Positions 23,942 to 35,431 of a stretch of DNA of 64,000 nt are shown here, one piece after another (the stretch's first letter is position 1; each line of letters begins with the position of its first letter). The DNA is taken from the NCBI GenBank assembly GCA_013054445.1, contig JAAMPI010000064.1, positions 1 to 64,000 of the forward strand. The letters run 5' to 3'. The DNA is from Cudoniella acicularis. Lineage: Eukaryota > Ascomycota > Leotiomycetes > Helotiales > Helotiaceae. The notes below the pieces were generated by a model that had not been told where the DNA came from, searched no databases, and saw only the letters and a program-made list of their open reading frames with translations. The position numbers were made by a program, and so were the translations under genes.

Positions 23942-24453
23942 TAATTTATCGCGTTGCGCAGTTAAAGGGACTTGGTAGCCTGATTATAAGCCTCTTGATT
24001 TGTCAGGTGACCTTTTCATCTCCGCTTCTTCATACTACTCTAGCCCAAACTTTTCGGGCCGCCGACACAAGAAATGCAGCCTAGAGCTAATATGAAAACA
24101 CATCTGGGCCAATGGGATCTATCCCACGACGCTTCTGCAGGCAGTCGTGGATCATCTTTCAATAAATCAAGAATTGTCCAATCATGCGATTTCGGACCTC
24201 TGACCGAGGACCGTTTTCGAATGTGCTGCGCCTCAATAGGCATACAGCCTTGCATTTGGCAGTTGCGAGACCAACATCCAGATAGGATAAGGCTTGATGG
24301 ATCTGCTGGCTTTAAGCTGTGACCATCTGGAAGGTTTGACAACAAATTGATGATGTGTTGTTGGTGAGCTTTTTGTTTGTACCTTCGTAATTTTTTAAAT
24401 TGGTAGGGAAGACGCGGGAAGACGCAGCAATCCTATCACAGCACGCCATCTTG
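23942..24453. other. Spacer and promoter region of a regulator gene
   Basis: No gene seen between the transposon's right end and the short upstream frame at 24454. Confidence 0.4.
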
Positions 24454-24546
24454 ATGAACTTCCTCGAGGCCCGAGGGATTGATGATATCGCCGAAACACC
24501 AAGTTTGGCACTTGCGGTCGCGGGAGTTCTGGGCCTATGCTTCTAA
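24454..24546 (+). CDS. Possible upstream ORF, 30 codons
   Basis: ATG at 24454 opens a 30-residue frame (MNFLEARGIDDIAETPSLAL...) that ends 10 bases inside the start of the zinc-cluster gene at 24537. Such an overlap would be expected to reduce initiation at the main ATG, or favour the second ATG at 24567. It may equally be a chance frame. Confidence 0.25.
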   Translation: MNFLEARGIDDIAETPSLALAVAGVLGLCF

Positions 24547-27005
24547 AAGTTCAAATCCTCGAAAATATGGAATCAGAACACAACTACTTCAATGCCCTCA
24601 ATTGCTCGGATCAAGAAGACGACAGTTTGTTTGCCTTGGATTTGGAGGATCTCACGACGGCATATGTGGACTTGCATAGATTCAACATTCCACTGCCTCC
24701 TGCGAATGTTGACTTGTACGCCCCGAGGCTGGCTCCGGATTTTGCTGGTTATTTCGAAGACTGGTGGATGTCACACGAAAAAGAACTGGGTCTGGCAGCA
24801 ACGAGTAATGCTCTACAAGAGCTTGTGTTACCTACCTTCAATTCTCTAGACGCAAGAAATGCTGGCTATCTCGAATTCGGAAACGTACAAGCCAGCGACA
24901 GAATGCTGTATTCCGAGTCAACGAACAGCACTCAATGTGAGAGCCACCTTCTTGATGACAATGCCTGGCCATTTGGAAATCCAGGGAGTCTCTTGCCATA
25001 TGATCAGTTATCCGAAGTTAACTATCAAATACGACAAATAGATTCGAGCCTCCGAACACATATTGGCTCTGAATACTACAGCCTACCAAACGAGACACTG
25101 GAAATGCAACCACTTTCAGCTTTACCAGTGCTATACGCTCCCGAAGACCGGTCTACCGAGGATCTGGAAGCAAGTTATGCTTCCCACCGAATCAGCACGC
25201 TTCAAAATGCCAGTTCCGTAGCCCAGACTCCTCGTCAGTCGTATCCGGACTAATCTGAAACGTACTGGGGTCACGTTTTTGAGAATGACTTGCCTAATAA
25301 TTCTCTGGTTGGAAGAACCTTGCAGGATGAAGCCGTCAATCCTATACCGCTATCTGCATCCAATCTGTCTATTTCCCAGGGTGGTCACCAAAATACCCAG
25401 GGAACTATTCAACCTAGTGATACCTCTCACGCTAGTATAAACTTGACAGCTCCTCCGCCCGCACCGGAAAGTACTATGCCAAAGCTGCACGAACTTCTTT
25501 GCACGTTTGATACCAACCCAGACTCTGGTCCTCGAAAGCGGAAGAGGAGTGCTTTTAGCTTGGACGGCCGGAAGAAAGTTCGGAAAGTGCGGGAAAGCGG
25601 TGCATGTGTATCGTGTCGCCTGCGCAAGATCTCGGTAGGGATTGCTCGTTTTCTTGGGATTAACAAGTTGCTAATAGGATACAGTGCTCTGAAAATGGGA
25701 TTTGTGGTCACTGCAATAAGGCTGCCAACAACCCACAGCTAGCCAAGCAAATATGTTTACGGAATAAATTGAAAGATACCTATGTTGGTGTTAAAGGTAT
25801 ATTTTCACATCAGTCCTGTGTCGCCGTTCATATTTGAGCTAACCTTGGCAAGAGATATTTGGGAAACTAGACGAGAGAAGAGCAGTACTGGATCCGATAC
25901 TTCAGTCTTTGACTGGCTCATCTGTTCCTATTCTTCTCTCAGTAGGGCCCTTTGGCGCGGGCAGGGCTGCATTGCCGTTGAACGTCATGCGATGTAACGC
26001 TTCTCCAGTATGTCGCTGGAAAGGTCTGGGGAAAATCAACGGGATATTTCTCACCTGCGATTCGGTATACGATGAACGATATGTGGTCGACCCCAGCACA
26101 CTTCCAAGCGTTGATGAAATCGATCGATTCGGAAGAAATATCCTTTCGATATCACGTGGCAGCCACTCAGGGGAAATCACAAGGCTACTTGACGACTTCC
26201 TTTTATCCTATTGCAGTCTCGGCAGTTCATCGCCTCTAGTAAGTCTTTTACTCATAATTCGGGCCTTGCTAACTACTGAAAGCGTCAATTCTCAGATTCG
26301 ACCTTGAAAATAGCTGGGCTAAATAACATCGTTTGCTATGGTTATCTACACCTCAGAGACGGAAGCTTTGACCTATTAAATCGGCCTTCAACCGAAAATG
26401 CTTTTGACACATCATATATCTCGCCAACCGTGCACGAGCAAATCCGGCTTCTCGCAGCTGAGGGACTCGAGCGCGTCGAAGAATCCGTATTTTCGGAAAT
26501 CGACGCATTCAACAAGTTGATTGGTGCTAACAAGCATGCGCGAATTGTTGGTGGTATATGCCTACTAAGACTACTTCTTCTATACAGGGATCGTGTATTT
26601 CGTGACAGGATTCGGCTTCACCTGCCCACACAAAAACTTAGTAAGTGCGCATTTCACGCCTATCCTTAAGATACTGAGATTTTACAGGGCACCGAACTCG
26701 TCTGGAACAATGGACTTTCATGTACAAGAGATTGTCGATTGCATACGGGGCACTTTGTCGCGATTCTAACTCGCCGATCACCACGAAATGGGTGGCTGAA
26801 GAAGGGCCCGAAAACCACGAGCTTAAATTGCAGTTTCAGCGACTGCGTAGCCCATACTTGGATCTTTGTAAGTAATTCGTTTACTCGTTTTTGTTTTCCT
26901 TCTAGCTAATTTTGAGCAGGCAACGAGAAATTGACGCAGGATCATGACGATGTTTTCAAGAGTCTTGTTACTCGGGGGAAAGAGACCACACCAAAGAAAC
27001 CTTGA
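24537..27005 (+). pseudogene. Zn2Cys6 transcription factor with an in-frame TAA
   Basis: A DNA-binding regulator by its zinc cluster. Exons 24537-25634, 25685-25787, 25853-26238, 26283-26640, 26688-26867, 26920-27005 give 736 codons if the stop is ignored; the start may instead be ATG 24567. A long acidic, polar N-terminus precedes a basic stretch (GPRKRKRS, GRKKVRKVRES) and the cluster CVSCRLRKIS-CSENGICGHC, split by the first intron. The sixth cysteine comes 13 residues later, beyond the usual 6-9. TAA at 25251-25253 interrupts an otherwise clean frame with protein-like sequence on both sides. CAA to TAA would explain it. Alternatives are readthrough or two separate products, the second starting upstream of the cluster. 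Confidence 0.7.
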
Positions 27006-27654
27006 TTATATCATGCCGAATGATCAATAAATAAGTATCTAGGGGTCAGGTTACTTACATTATCACTGACATGTTGTCGTGGTTCCATTTTAACATTCGA
27101 AATTCTTCAAAACGGTTGCGAAATACAACTTTTATGTCCACGATCCTCAATTAGACTGATCAACGCTCTGTGCTACGAATATATTAATAACACCCCAAAG
27201 AAAAAGTACCGTCCTACTGCGGTAATTTATTCAAAAGGAAAAGAATGGCTCAATTGTTCTTTCGCTCCATGTCAGAAAGTTGGTGTGTATTTGGGCCTTT
27301 TATTCTGATCTTTGAGCAATTTATGCATTTTCGCAACGCATACTGTCTTCTAGTTGAAGAATCTATTCACGGGCTTTAAATTCTCATCCGCCTCTAAACT
27401 CACTCATTATTGATGCGGGACACCCCGCTCGTACTCCATATAGTAAGTGCTGACACTTACGTCAATCATTAGAAACATTTCCGGAGTAAAGAGTCAAAAG
27501 TAGGGCCGCCCCCGAAAATGGTGCTCACCAAGCTAGTACTAGCTTCGTGATACTCGGAGCTACCGTTTCTATCTTTTCCAAACTCCGTTCCCTTTGATAT
27601 TTCTCTTTTTAACAAATATTCCTCCCCAAACGGAGATCCACACAATTCCCTAAA
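27006..27654. other. Spacer, promoter of the FAD monooxygenase
   Basis: No gene seen. The last ~100 bases are pyrimidine-rich and lead to the ATG at 27655. Confidence 0.4.
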
Positions 27655-29062
27655 ATGACTACTCAACACCCACACCCACCCCCACCCTCACCATCCTCTT
27701 CATCCCCAAAAGACAAAAAACACATCCTCATAATCGGCGGCTCCCTCGCCTCTCTCTTCACCGGAATAACCCTCTCCCGCCTGGGCCACCATATCACAAT
27801 CCTCGAACGCCGCACCTCAAGCACACTCGTCTCCCAAGGCGCCGGAATCTCCATCGCGCCCGTAATCCCCCCCCCTCATTTTAAAACTCCAAGCACTATC
27901 CACATCCGGAGCTCCTATTTTAGATTTCTTCATCAAATATGATAGGACGAAGACGTCGGTTAATGTTTGGCATGATGGGATTAAGTATTTGAAAAGGGAT
28001 GGGGGAATTAGGAGGAAGATGGAGGTTGGGGAGAAGGGGATCGCGGGGACGGGGTATAGGTGTTGGGGCGACGAGTTGGGATTTGTTGTATAATCTTTTG
28101 AGAGCGAATTTTGATGGGGGGGTTTGAGGAGTCGTATGTTTCGGCTGCTGGTAGGGAGAGCGGTGATGGGAGGACCGAGTATTTGAGTGGTGCGTTGGTT
28201 ACTAGGTTGAGGGATCTTGGGGAAGGTGGTGTGGAGGTTACGTATAAGAGCTTGGAGGATGCGGGTGCTGAGGAGAAAAGTGTGAGGGCTGATTTTGTGG
28301 TTGGTGCTGATGGGCCGAGTTCCGTGGTTAGGAAGTTGTTGGATCCGGAGGCGGAGAGAAAGTATGTTGGGTATGCTGCTTGGAGGGGAACGGTGAAAGA
28401 GAGTCTGTTGACAGCTGAGACGAATGAGTTTATTGGAAAGACAGTAACCCTGTATTTCGAGAAAGGGCTACAGATTTTGACGTAAGTCCTCCGAATCTTT
28501 ACTCACGAGAAAACGAACTTACAGTAACAGGTACAAAATCCCTGCTTTAAACGGAACCATTAAGCCAGGAGAGTGCCTAGCAAACATAGTCTGGTACCAA
28601 AACTACACACCTTCAGAACTCCAAGACCTCCTCACAGACACCTCCGAAAAACCACACACCTACTCCCTAGGCATCAACAAAATCAAGCCTGCCTTCAAAA
28701 TAAAACAACAAGAAATAGCAGCTAAAACCCTCCCCGAGCCGCTAGCAGAGCTCTTCCAAAAAGTCGAAAGCCCGTTTATCCAAGCCGTCACTGACTGCTT
28801 AGCTACCAAAAGCGTGTTTATGAATGGAAAGGTTGTTTTGGTCGGTGATGCGCTTGCGGGTGTTCGACCACATACTACTTGTGGTACGACGCAAGCTGCT
28901 TTGCATGCTTTTTTGCTGGGTAAGGTGTTTGAAGGTGAGATGGGGATTGGGGAGTGGGGAAAGAAGGCGATGGAGTTTGGGAATTTTGTGCAGGGTGTAG
29001 GGGTGAAGATGGGGGATTTGAGTCAGTTTGGAGATCATCCTGATGCGGGTGGTGCTGAGTGA
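27655..29062 (+). pseudogene. FAD-dependent aromatic-ring-type monooxygenase, frameshifted
   Basis: The family (UbiH/2,6-dihydroxypyridine hydroxylase-like) hydroxylates small rings using NAD(P)H and FAD. Visible: the FAD-binding start HILIIGGSLASLFTG with ILERR at the end of the second strand, a DG motif (VVGADGPSSVVR), and the second FAD motif VLVGDALAGVRPH near the C-terminus. One intron at 28482-28530 is clear. The frame changes three times: near a C9 run (27867-27875), between about 28060 and 28085, and at a G7 run (about 28113-28119). Protein sequence is good on both sides of each change, so this is either a young pseudogene or assembly error in homopolymers. The N-terminus has a Pro/Ser-rich lead of about 15 residues. 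Confidence 0.7.
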
Positions 29063-30200
29063 GAGGCTGAGAATACCTCGTCAATTGTGAGTGGTTGTAA
29101 AATATCACCAGCCATGAATGCTCTGGCTGAAATTGAAAACCTCTAGGTCTGTTGAGCCACTATTGCTTTTTCAAAGCAAGAGCAGGTAGATAATCAATAA
29201 ATAGAGGACAACTTGTGTCATACAATAGCATTAGATTCGAATTTAAAACAACATTAACCTGTACTCGTGCCCTCACTTGAGCACAGCAACCAAAGGAATC
29301 AAGAAGGTAAAAGCCACGAAACTGTGAACTGTAGAGTGCAGGGGTTGCCGCGGGCCTGGATCACCCCTGTCAAGCTTGCATGTCATAATTCAACTATATT
29401 TGAACTGCAACACTGACTCGCGATAGAACTGAGGAAGAGAGAACTTCACATGAAATACACGAAGTGGAATAAAATAAACAAATTATTTACTGAAGTGAAA
29501 TATTCATCTTGCTACTGTATCTCCTCCTGAGGAGTGCTCCCCGCTTTTGTCCGATCTACTATCGTGTATCTGAACTAGAATAAATTTCCCAATGTGAGGG
29601 GATCTATTTCGCTTGGAGCGTAAATAAATTGGAATAATTGGAAGCAGTATGACGTTACTTCAGAAACGCTAAGCTGGGATGGCAAGCCAGCATAATTTAT
29701 GAATAACTCCCGGATTAATGAAGGGGAAGAATCCTCACGGCTGCTGAATAGATGCACCTGGGTTTGGATAGACTTGGGTGGACTTCATCCGTCTGCTAAG
29801 ATAGCGTACTTTGAGATTATTGAGGTGTGACAGTATTGGCGGATTTAGAGAAGTAAATTGAAAAGAGATATTGCTTGTTTGACTGGATGGGAGAGAGTAT
29901 TTATGAGCAGTTTTTTGACTATTGAAATCGAGTGACATGGGAAAATACTAATATTTGGAATACATTAACAATTTGAAGTAAAACAAACATCATATCAAGT
30001 TCAAGTACTGATTTGGATACATGTGGGCATATACATTCCTAGACTACTCTCATCACTGCCAAATTTCAAGCCCAGTGTTCTTGATTTTTTTTAACATCGG
30101 AGGGGATGATCACTAGAATCAAACGATCCTGGGTGTTCATCCAATGCACTATCAACCCCTTCAAAAGACTGGTGACCCTTCGCCATAGACGAAAAACCGG
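29063..30200. other. Gene-free spacer
   Basis: 3' sides of two converging genes. At about 30090-30160 there is a weak tRNA-like stretch on the minus strand (A-box and B-box-like words with no anticodon arm), which I do not call. No coding region is supported. Confidence 0.35.
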
Positions 30201-30850
30201 TTACGGCCAACCCACGCTGGATATGCTGCAGCATATGTCACAGATCATGGCCGTCTGTTGAGGCCAATCACCGCCAATATAGGTGTAACCTTGAGCGGCA
30301 TGAGCATTACCCAAAGGCATATCTCCTATTATCTCCATGCCTATGAAGCCCATGTCTTGATCGGGATATGTATAGGGTGGAACATCGAGTTCCTCGCATG
30401 TCACCTCCTTGGCATTGTATACTGACTTTGGGATTCGGTTTCTCTTGGATTCGGAAGGAGAATGCGCGGGTGAAGTAATGTCTCGTTGCGCTTGAGCTAA
30501 ATTTTATTAGCAAGTCGTTAATGAAATACGTATCCAATCATACCAAGCACCGTTCGCTTGTTTCCACGACGTTTCTTCCCATTGTGCTTTTTTATTGTAT
30601 GCTCTACCATCTTGTCCAGCCTCGCCGTGGCATACCCACAGCCCATGATACACTGCTCTTTTGGGCCATGAATAGTCTTCTTGTGGCGGGAGAGGTCAGA
30701 CGGCCTTTTAAAGGTAGACAAACAGCTAGTGATGTCGCAACCATGGCGAATGGTCTGAGGAGGCGTGAGAGTTATTTCCTGATTCTGAGCGGCTGAGTCG
30801 ATTGAGAAAAGGGTAGGAACTGCCTCAAGAGCCTCAGGTATGGCCTCCAT
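30201..30850 (-). CDS. C2H2 zinc-finger protein
   Basis: Probably a nucleic-acid-binding protein. Exons 30850-30544 and 30496-30201 (47-nt intron) give about 200 residues. Finger 1 reads CDITSC...SDLSRHKKTIH (C-x4-C-x12-H-x4-H). Finger 2 reads CIMGCGYATARLDKMVEHTIKKH, slightly irregular. A basic stretch GKKRRGNKR follows, which may be a nuclear signal. The C-terminal half is not recognisable, and ends with a Cys-rich DICCSISS. The frame is also open upstream on the same strand to about 30954 in another phase, so the true start could be in an upstream exon. Confidence 0.65.
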
Positions 30851-31420
30851 TGTGACTCGACCGCAATGGTCTGTTGAATCTGACTGTGCAAGTACAGCTC
30901 AGGCTGTGCCACACCGCAGGCATACAACGCATATTTGTAGCCATTTTCGACCATGATAAACAGGGCGTCTTAAGAAGTCAATCTTGTTTTGATGTTGGTA
31001 TAAAATAGAGCGGTATCGCTATGTCGGTCGATGATGGAAAACAAGCCATGGCGATTGAGGGGCGGTGATGGATGGCGGTCCGGTATGAGAGGACCAATAC
31101 AGATCTAATACAGATGCCGCTGGGAAGAGGTGGATCCGTGCTGCCCGTGGCGTCCGATGCGCTAACCCGATTAGGCGGACCTGGATTCATGTTTGGAGAT
31201 TCACCGCCTCATGAAGAACCGCCTTGACTTCGTACACCACGCGGCAAGAAAATTCTAAAAATGAACCAGAAAAGAAACCCCCCTGATGGGAGACCAGCTG
31301 GAGGAGCTTCTCTTTCTTTGAAGCTTCACCATTCTCCTTTTTCATGATATCTACGCTCCATCCTACCTCTTCACGCCTACACATTGCTTATTCATATTTT
31401 TCCTGGCACCCACTTCGGTC
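30851..31420. other. Divergent promoter region between two regulators
   Basis: The C2H2 gene (minus) and the Zn2Cys6-Rua1C gene (plus) are transcribed away from each other across this ~570 bp. No other gene seen. Confidence 0.45.
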
Positions 31421-34114
31421 ATGAACCCCTCGAGGCACGCGGGTCTTGGTGACACACTCCTTGCCGACCGCCGGCGTGAGCCTTTGACCATGGACACTGG
31501 AACTGAGCCTCTTGACCCAAACCAGAACGAATTCTTCGATTTCAATGCTTGGGCAGAGTTTGCTTTCACTCATCCCTTACGCTTTCCTCCCGTCACAGCC
31601 TGGTCAACGGCTGATTCCGTGAACAATGGTAAAAAATTTACTGATATTGAAGCCAATACTGCTAATCATGGAGCCAGACAACAATAATGCTTCCTATCAT
31701 GGAAGTATGCATGCTGGGCATAGAAATCCCGAGTTGGATCTCAGCCTTGCAGGTCTCTCGGCAAAGTCGCCGTCACAGCGATTCGTGCCTAGGATCGAAC
31801 TTGCCAATATGGTCGGCAGCTTCCTGGCTTCGCAATCTAGACCTCATCCTGAATATTTGAAACTTCACCCTATATCCGTTGACGATGTGCAAGAGTTTGT
31901 TTTCCCAGGGGAGTTCAATAGCAGCCAGAATGATGCAGCATCTCATGGCAACCCTGGACTACCAGTGGTGGCGAGTTCGTCTCGGACTATCTTTGTTGGT
32001 CACCAAGGTGACTTCAAGGAAGTCGTGGTCGACTTGAATTTGACAGCAAAGGCTCGTCAGGTCTCATCCACCAGAGGAAGGAAAGGTCAATTGAGTGAAG
32101 AGCAACGTGCCGCTATGAAATTACTGAAGGTTATCGGTGCTTGTTGGCATTGCCGGCTGACAAGAAAGACAGTCTGTGGTTCTAAGTTTAGGTGTTGAAT
32201 GGGAAGTACTGACAGTCCACAGTGCGATACGAAAGATTTTTGTGGTGGATGCCCTCAGGAACGACAGACTCCTTGGCGTGCAGTTGGGTGTCGGCGTGGT
32301 ACATTGAGAGATGCTCTGCCACTTCCAGTGTTATGTCCAGTTGCCGATGACGAAGCTCTTTCGGACTCTCCTGATTTGGATGGAATCACTTCAAATTCGG
32401 AGCGAAGCTCAGCAGGAGCAAGGTTAGTAAATGATTGTTCCCTTGAAGGGATCAGACGAAGGAATGAAATACTGGCCCATTTGGCCTCTCCAGTCACAAA
32501 CGTGGACCCGCAAATCGATCATCATATCTTCAAAGAAGCTCATCGAAGTGTGTCGTCAAGGTTTCATGTAGCCTGCGTTCCAGATAATTCAAATCCAGAA
32601 TCAACACAATCGGAAATCGCACAACTACGAAGGCTCCACGAGACGGTCATCGCCATTCTGTGGGAGTTTCAACATATGTCGTCGTCTCAAATAAGTTCAC
32701 AAACCCCATCCATCTTCAAAGATATCAAATTACCAGACTTTGCGAATCTACTTTGCTCCGCTGCATTGTACCAGGGGGAGAACAAGGATGTAAGTAATTG
32801 GAGCAAATGTCCATATATTCCTACTGACGAGTAGTACAGTATCATTTGATCGAAATATCGCTGCGATGCCTTCAATCCGCTTTGGAAGCTCTACGAGTTC
32901 AGTCATTGTGTCCAATTACGAGCGCCACGCATCAGAATTGCACCCCCTCATCTTGCCAAGTTGAATGTCTGTCCACTTTGGATGCCAATTTGACAAGTTT
33001 TCTGGATCTACTTTCCGAAGTTATCTTCAAGAAAAATAGCAATTACTGCAGAGACTGGTGGCTCTCTGTGTTCTATAGCTTGTGCATTCAAAGTTATGTT
33101 CGGAAGTTGCTCGTTGCCCTCGTCAGTCATCTCGATTTTCCAGGAAGCAGAGAACAGAGGGCGGCGACAAGTCAATACCTTCAAGTTCCTGTAGAACTCT
33201 TTGCAGCATACAACAACAGTGGCAAGAAATACGACCCTCTTAGCTACAACCTCGATATGCTTTTCACGTCAGAGGATAATCTCTTGAGGAAGCATTCGCT
33301 CACCACTGAGCATGCAAAGGTCGCCCAGGCGGCAGTTTACCAAAAATTATGGGAGCAAGAAAATATTGACGGTTCTTATGAATATCTCCGAAAGCAATTC
33401 GAAGGAGACGGGGAAGCCCACGACATTACTATTTCGCCTTCGCCCAAACGTCGTGACATAGAGACGAGTGGCTGTAGCAGTCCTATGTCTGTACGCTCTG
33501 GAATGAGCTACGGCAGATTTCATGGACGACGGAAGAGGGCACGCTTTGGCAGCTTCTCGGCAATGAGCCGAAGCAGTGACGACGCTAATGTTGATCTCAA
33601 CAATCCTCATGTCGAAGTCCCTCCACCTGAGACTGACCTGGACCATCTCGCGGACGTCCAGCGATTTCGGCAAAACGAGGTTCGATTCGAAGGTGATCTT
33701 TTCACCCCTCATTGGCTTCGTGGCTTCAAGCAAGAAGGCTGGTGTGGCCTCTGTAGGCCGGGCCGCTGGCTGAAGTTAGGAGAAGCATGGTGGAATGACA
33801 GAGTCCTGTACCACGGGATCTGTGCCGAGACGGGGAAGGGATTTCCAGAGCCGGAGGAAGCTGTCGAGCTGGAAGCAAACTCGAGTACGTGGAGAGGTAA
33901 ATGTGGGAAGTGCAATACTTTGGTGACTTTTAGGAAAGGCGTTGAAGGGTATTACTCGGCATGGTTTATTCACTCTGCAAATGTGGGTCTTTTCTTCCCG
34001 AAAATGTTGATTGATGCTAATTGGATGTAGTGTTATGACAAGAACTTCCAGCCGGTCAGGCCTGTGGTGATAGCAGAGCTTCCAGAACCGATGCTTGTCG
34101 ACACTGAATCTTAG
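31421..34114 (+). CDS. Zn2Cys6 regulator with Rua1-type C-terminal domain
   Basis: A likely DNA-binding regulator. Exons 31421-31628, 31678-32171, 32223-32789, 32840-33982, 34031-34114 give 831 residues without a fault. The zinc cluster is CWHCRLTRKT-CDTKDFCGGC, split by an intron exactly before the third cysteine; the sixth cysteine follows after 12 residues. A middle region (about 280-560) is helical with no named domain, then comes a Ser-rich basic linker with GRRKRARFG. The C-terminus resembles the Rua1 C-terminal domain: FTPHWLRG, EGWCGLCRPGRWL, WWNDRVLYHGI, WRGKCGKCNTL and AWFIHSANCYD, with paired cysteines and a final His/Cys that probably bind zinc. In Rua1 that domain follows C2H2 fingers, so the pairing here is unusual. 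Confidence 0.8.
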
Positions 34115-34424
34115 AAGTAGGGGACGTAGATGTCATCTACTTCAAATACTATACAGGCGCAGAAATTTATTTATGATATGAATGACGGAGTTGGAGGTTT
34201 ATGTACCAGATGTGAAATTGCCAACTTAAGTTTATAAGATACCCCAACGCTTAGCAGATAGCCGTCGCTGAGGCTTACACTGCCGAGATCAGTCCGTGCT
34301 AAAATGAGACTCAGACTTTCTTCTTCCTCCCCTTTCCACCTCAGACAGAATCCTCCAAATCAGATTATCTCTTTCATCTCCAATTGCAAAACCAGAAGAA
34401 GCTCAATTTGCAATAGAAACGAAA
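34115..34424. other. Short spacer
   Basis: No feature beyond a pyrimidine-rich leader (34318-34380) before the ATG at 34425. Confidence 0.4.
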
Positions 34425-35431
34425 ATGGCTTCAATGAGTGAACAGAAACAGATCTCGTCTGATCCAAAGCAGACGTTACGTGTGATAGGAGCAGGGTGCT
34501 CGAGGACCGCGACTGTCTCATTCACCATGGCGCCGTAGATCCTATTGAAAGGACTAGTTTGCCATATCGGGATAGCGAGCATTGCTAGGGAAGAGCGTAC
34601 GTTTTGTTTCATCCATTCCTAATTTGCATTACTGATACTAAAACTAATTAATTGACACAGCATTCATCAAAGACCTAATCGCCGTCCTGAATCTCCCCAC
34701 AGCCGGAAACTCAGAAAAAATCAAGAAAACAATCCGGAGATTATTCGCGGGCTGCGTAGGGATTACAGATTGTCCCGCCATCTTACTTTCTGAAGAACTA
34801 GCAGAGGTTTTTCCGGATTCCATTGTTATCTGTACGACGCGTGATCCGGAGAGGTGGTGGGAGAGCATGAGTGAGGTTGTGAAGACGGTGTTATCGCCTT
34901 GGTTGAGCGTGTTGTTTTACTCGATGCCGATTTTGAGGTATTTTGGACGGTGGATTGAGGGGATAAAGCATAGGTGCGTGATATTGCTTGCTACTTATGG
35001 GGGTTTTTAGCTAATTCGGAAGAGGGTAGATATGCTGTAATTTATGGGGATGGGAAGGAATATGAGTTCGGTCTAAGTAAGCGACTTCTAAAATTTGCTT
35101 GATTCACTTGAGATTCCACATGCGTCTTGAATTGCACACCTCAAGACTGACTTGCAATAGATCATCTTCAGGTCCACGAAGCGTATCTTAGAAGAGTCAT
35201 TCCACCAGCGAGGCTTCATTTCTTCAATGTGAAGGGAGGCTGGGAACCGCTTGCAAAATTCTAGACTGTCCTGTTCCAGATCAGCCCTTCCCCTGCGCCA
35301 ATGATAGGGAAGCGATCAAGGCTTCCATAGGTGGTATAGCGAAGGAAGCATTGATGAGATGGGTGTACTTGTTCTTAGGGATGGGGGGCTTGGGAGTAGG
35401 AGTGGCTTGGTTTTGGAGACGTGGAATTTGA
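34425..35431 (+). pseudogene. Sulfotransferase-like P-loop protein, broken
   Basis: The fungal family carries a PAPS-type P-loop and a C-terminal membrane helix; its substrates are unknown. Exons 34425-34596, 34661-34973, 35030-35076, 35161-35431. Visible: VIGAGCSRTATVSFTMA at the nucleotide-binding start, EEPFIKDLIAVL across intron 1, IVICTTRDPERWWESM (the R-D-P-x-x-W block), HFFNVKGGWEPL, CPVPDQPFP, and the C-terminal helix WVYLFLGMGGLGVGVAW. Faults: TAG at 34536-34538, and a one-base shift at about 35258-35265 in GCAAAATTC, after which the frame recovers to the true C-terminus. With two independent breaks I call it a pseudogene. Confidence 0.7.

Noticed and set aside
30090..30165. tRNA-like stretch on the minus strand
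   Set aside because: A-box and B-box-like words and a short GGGG/CCCC pairing exist, but there is no anticodon arm and the T arm does not pair.
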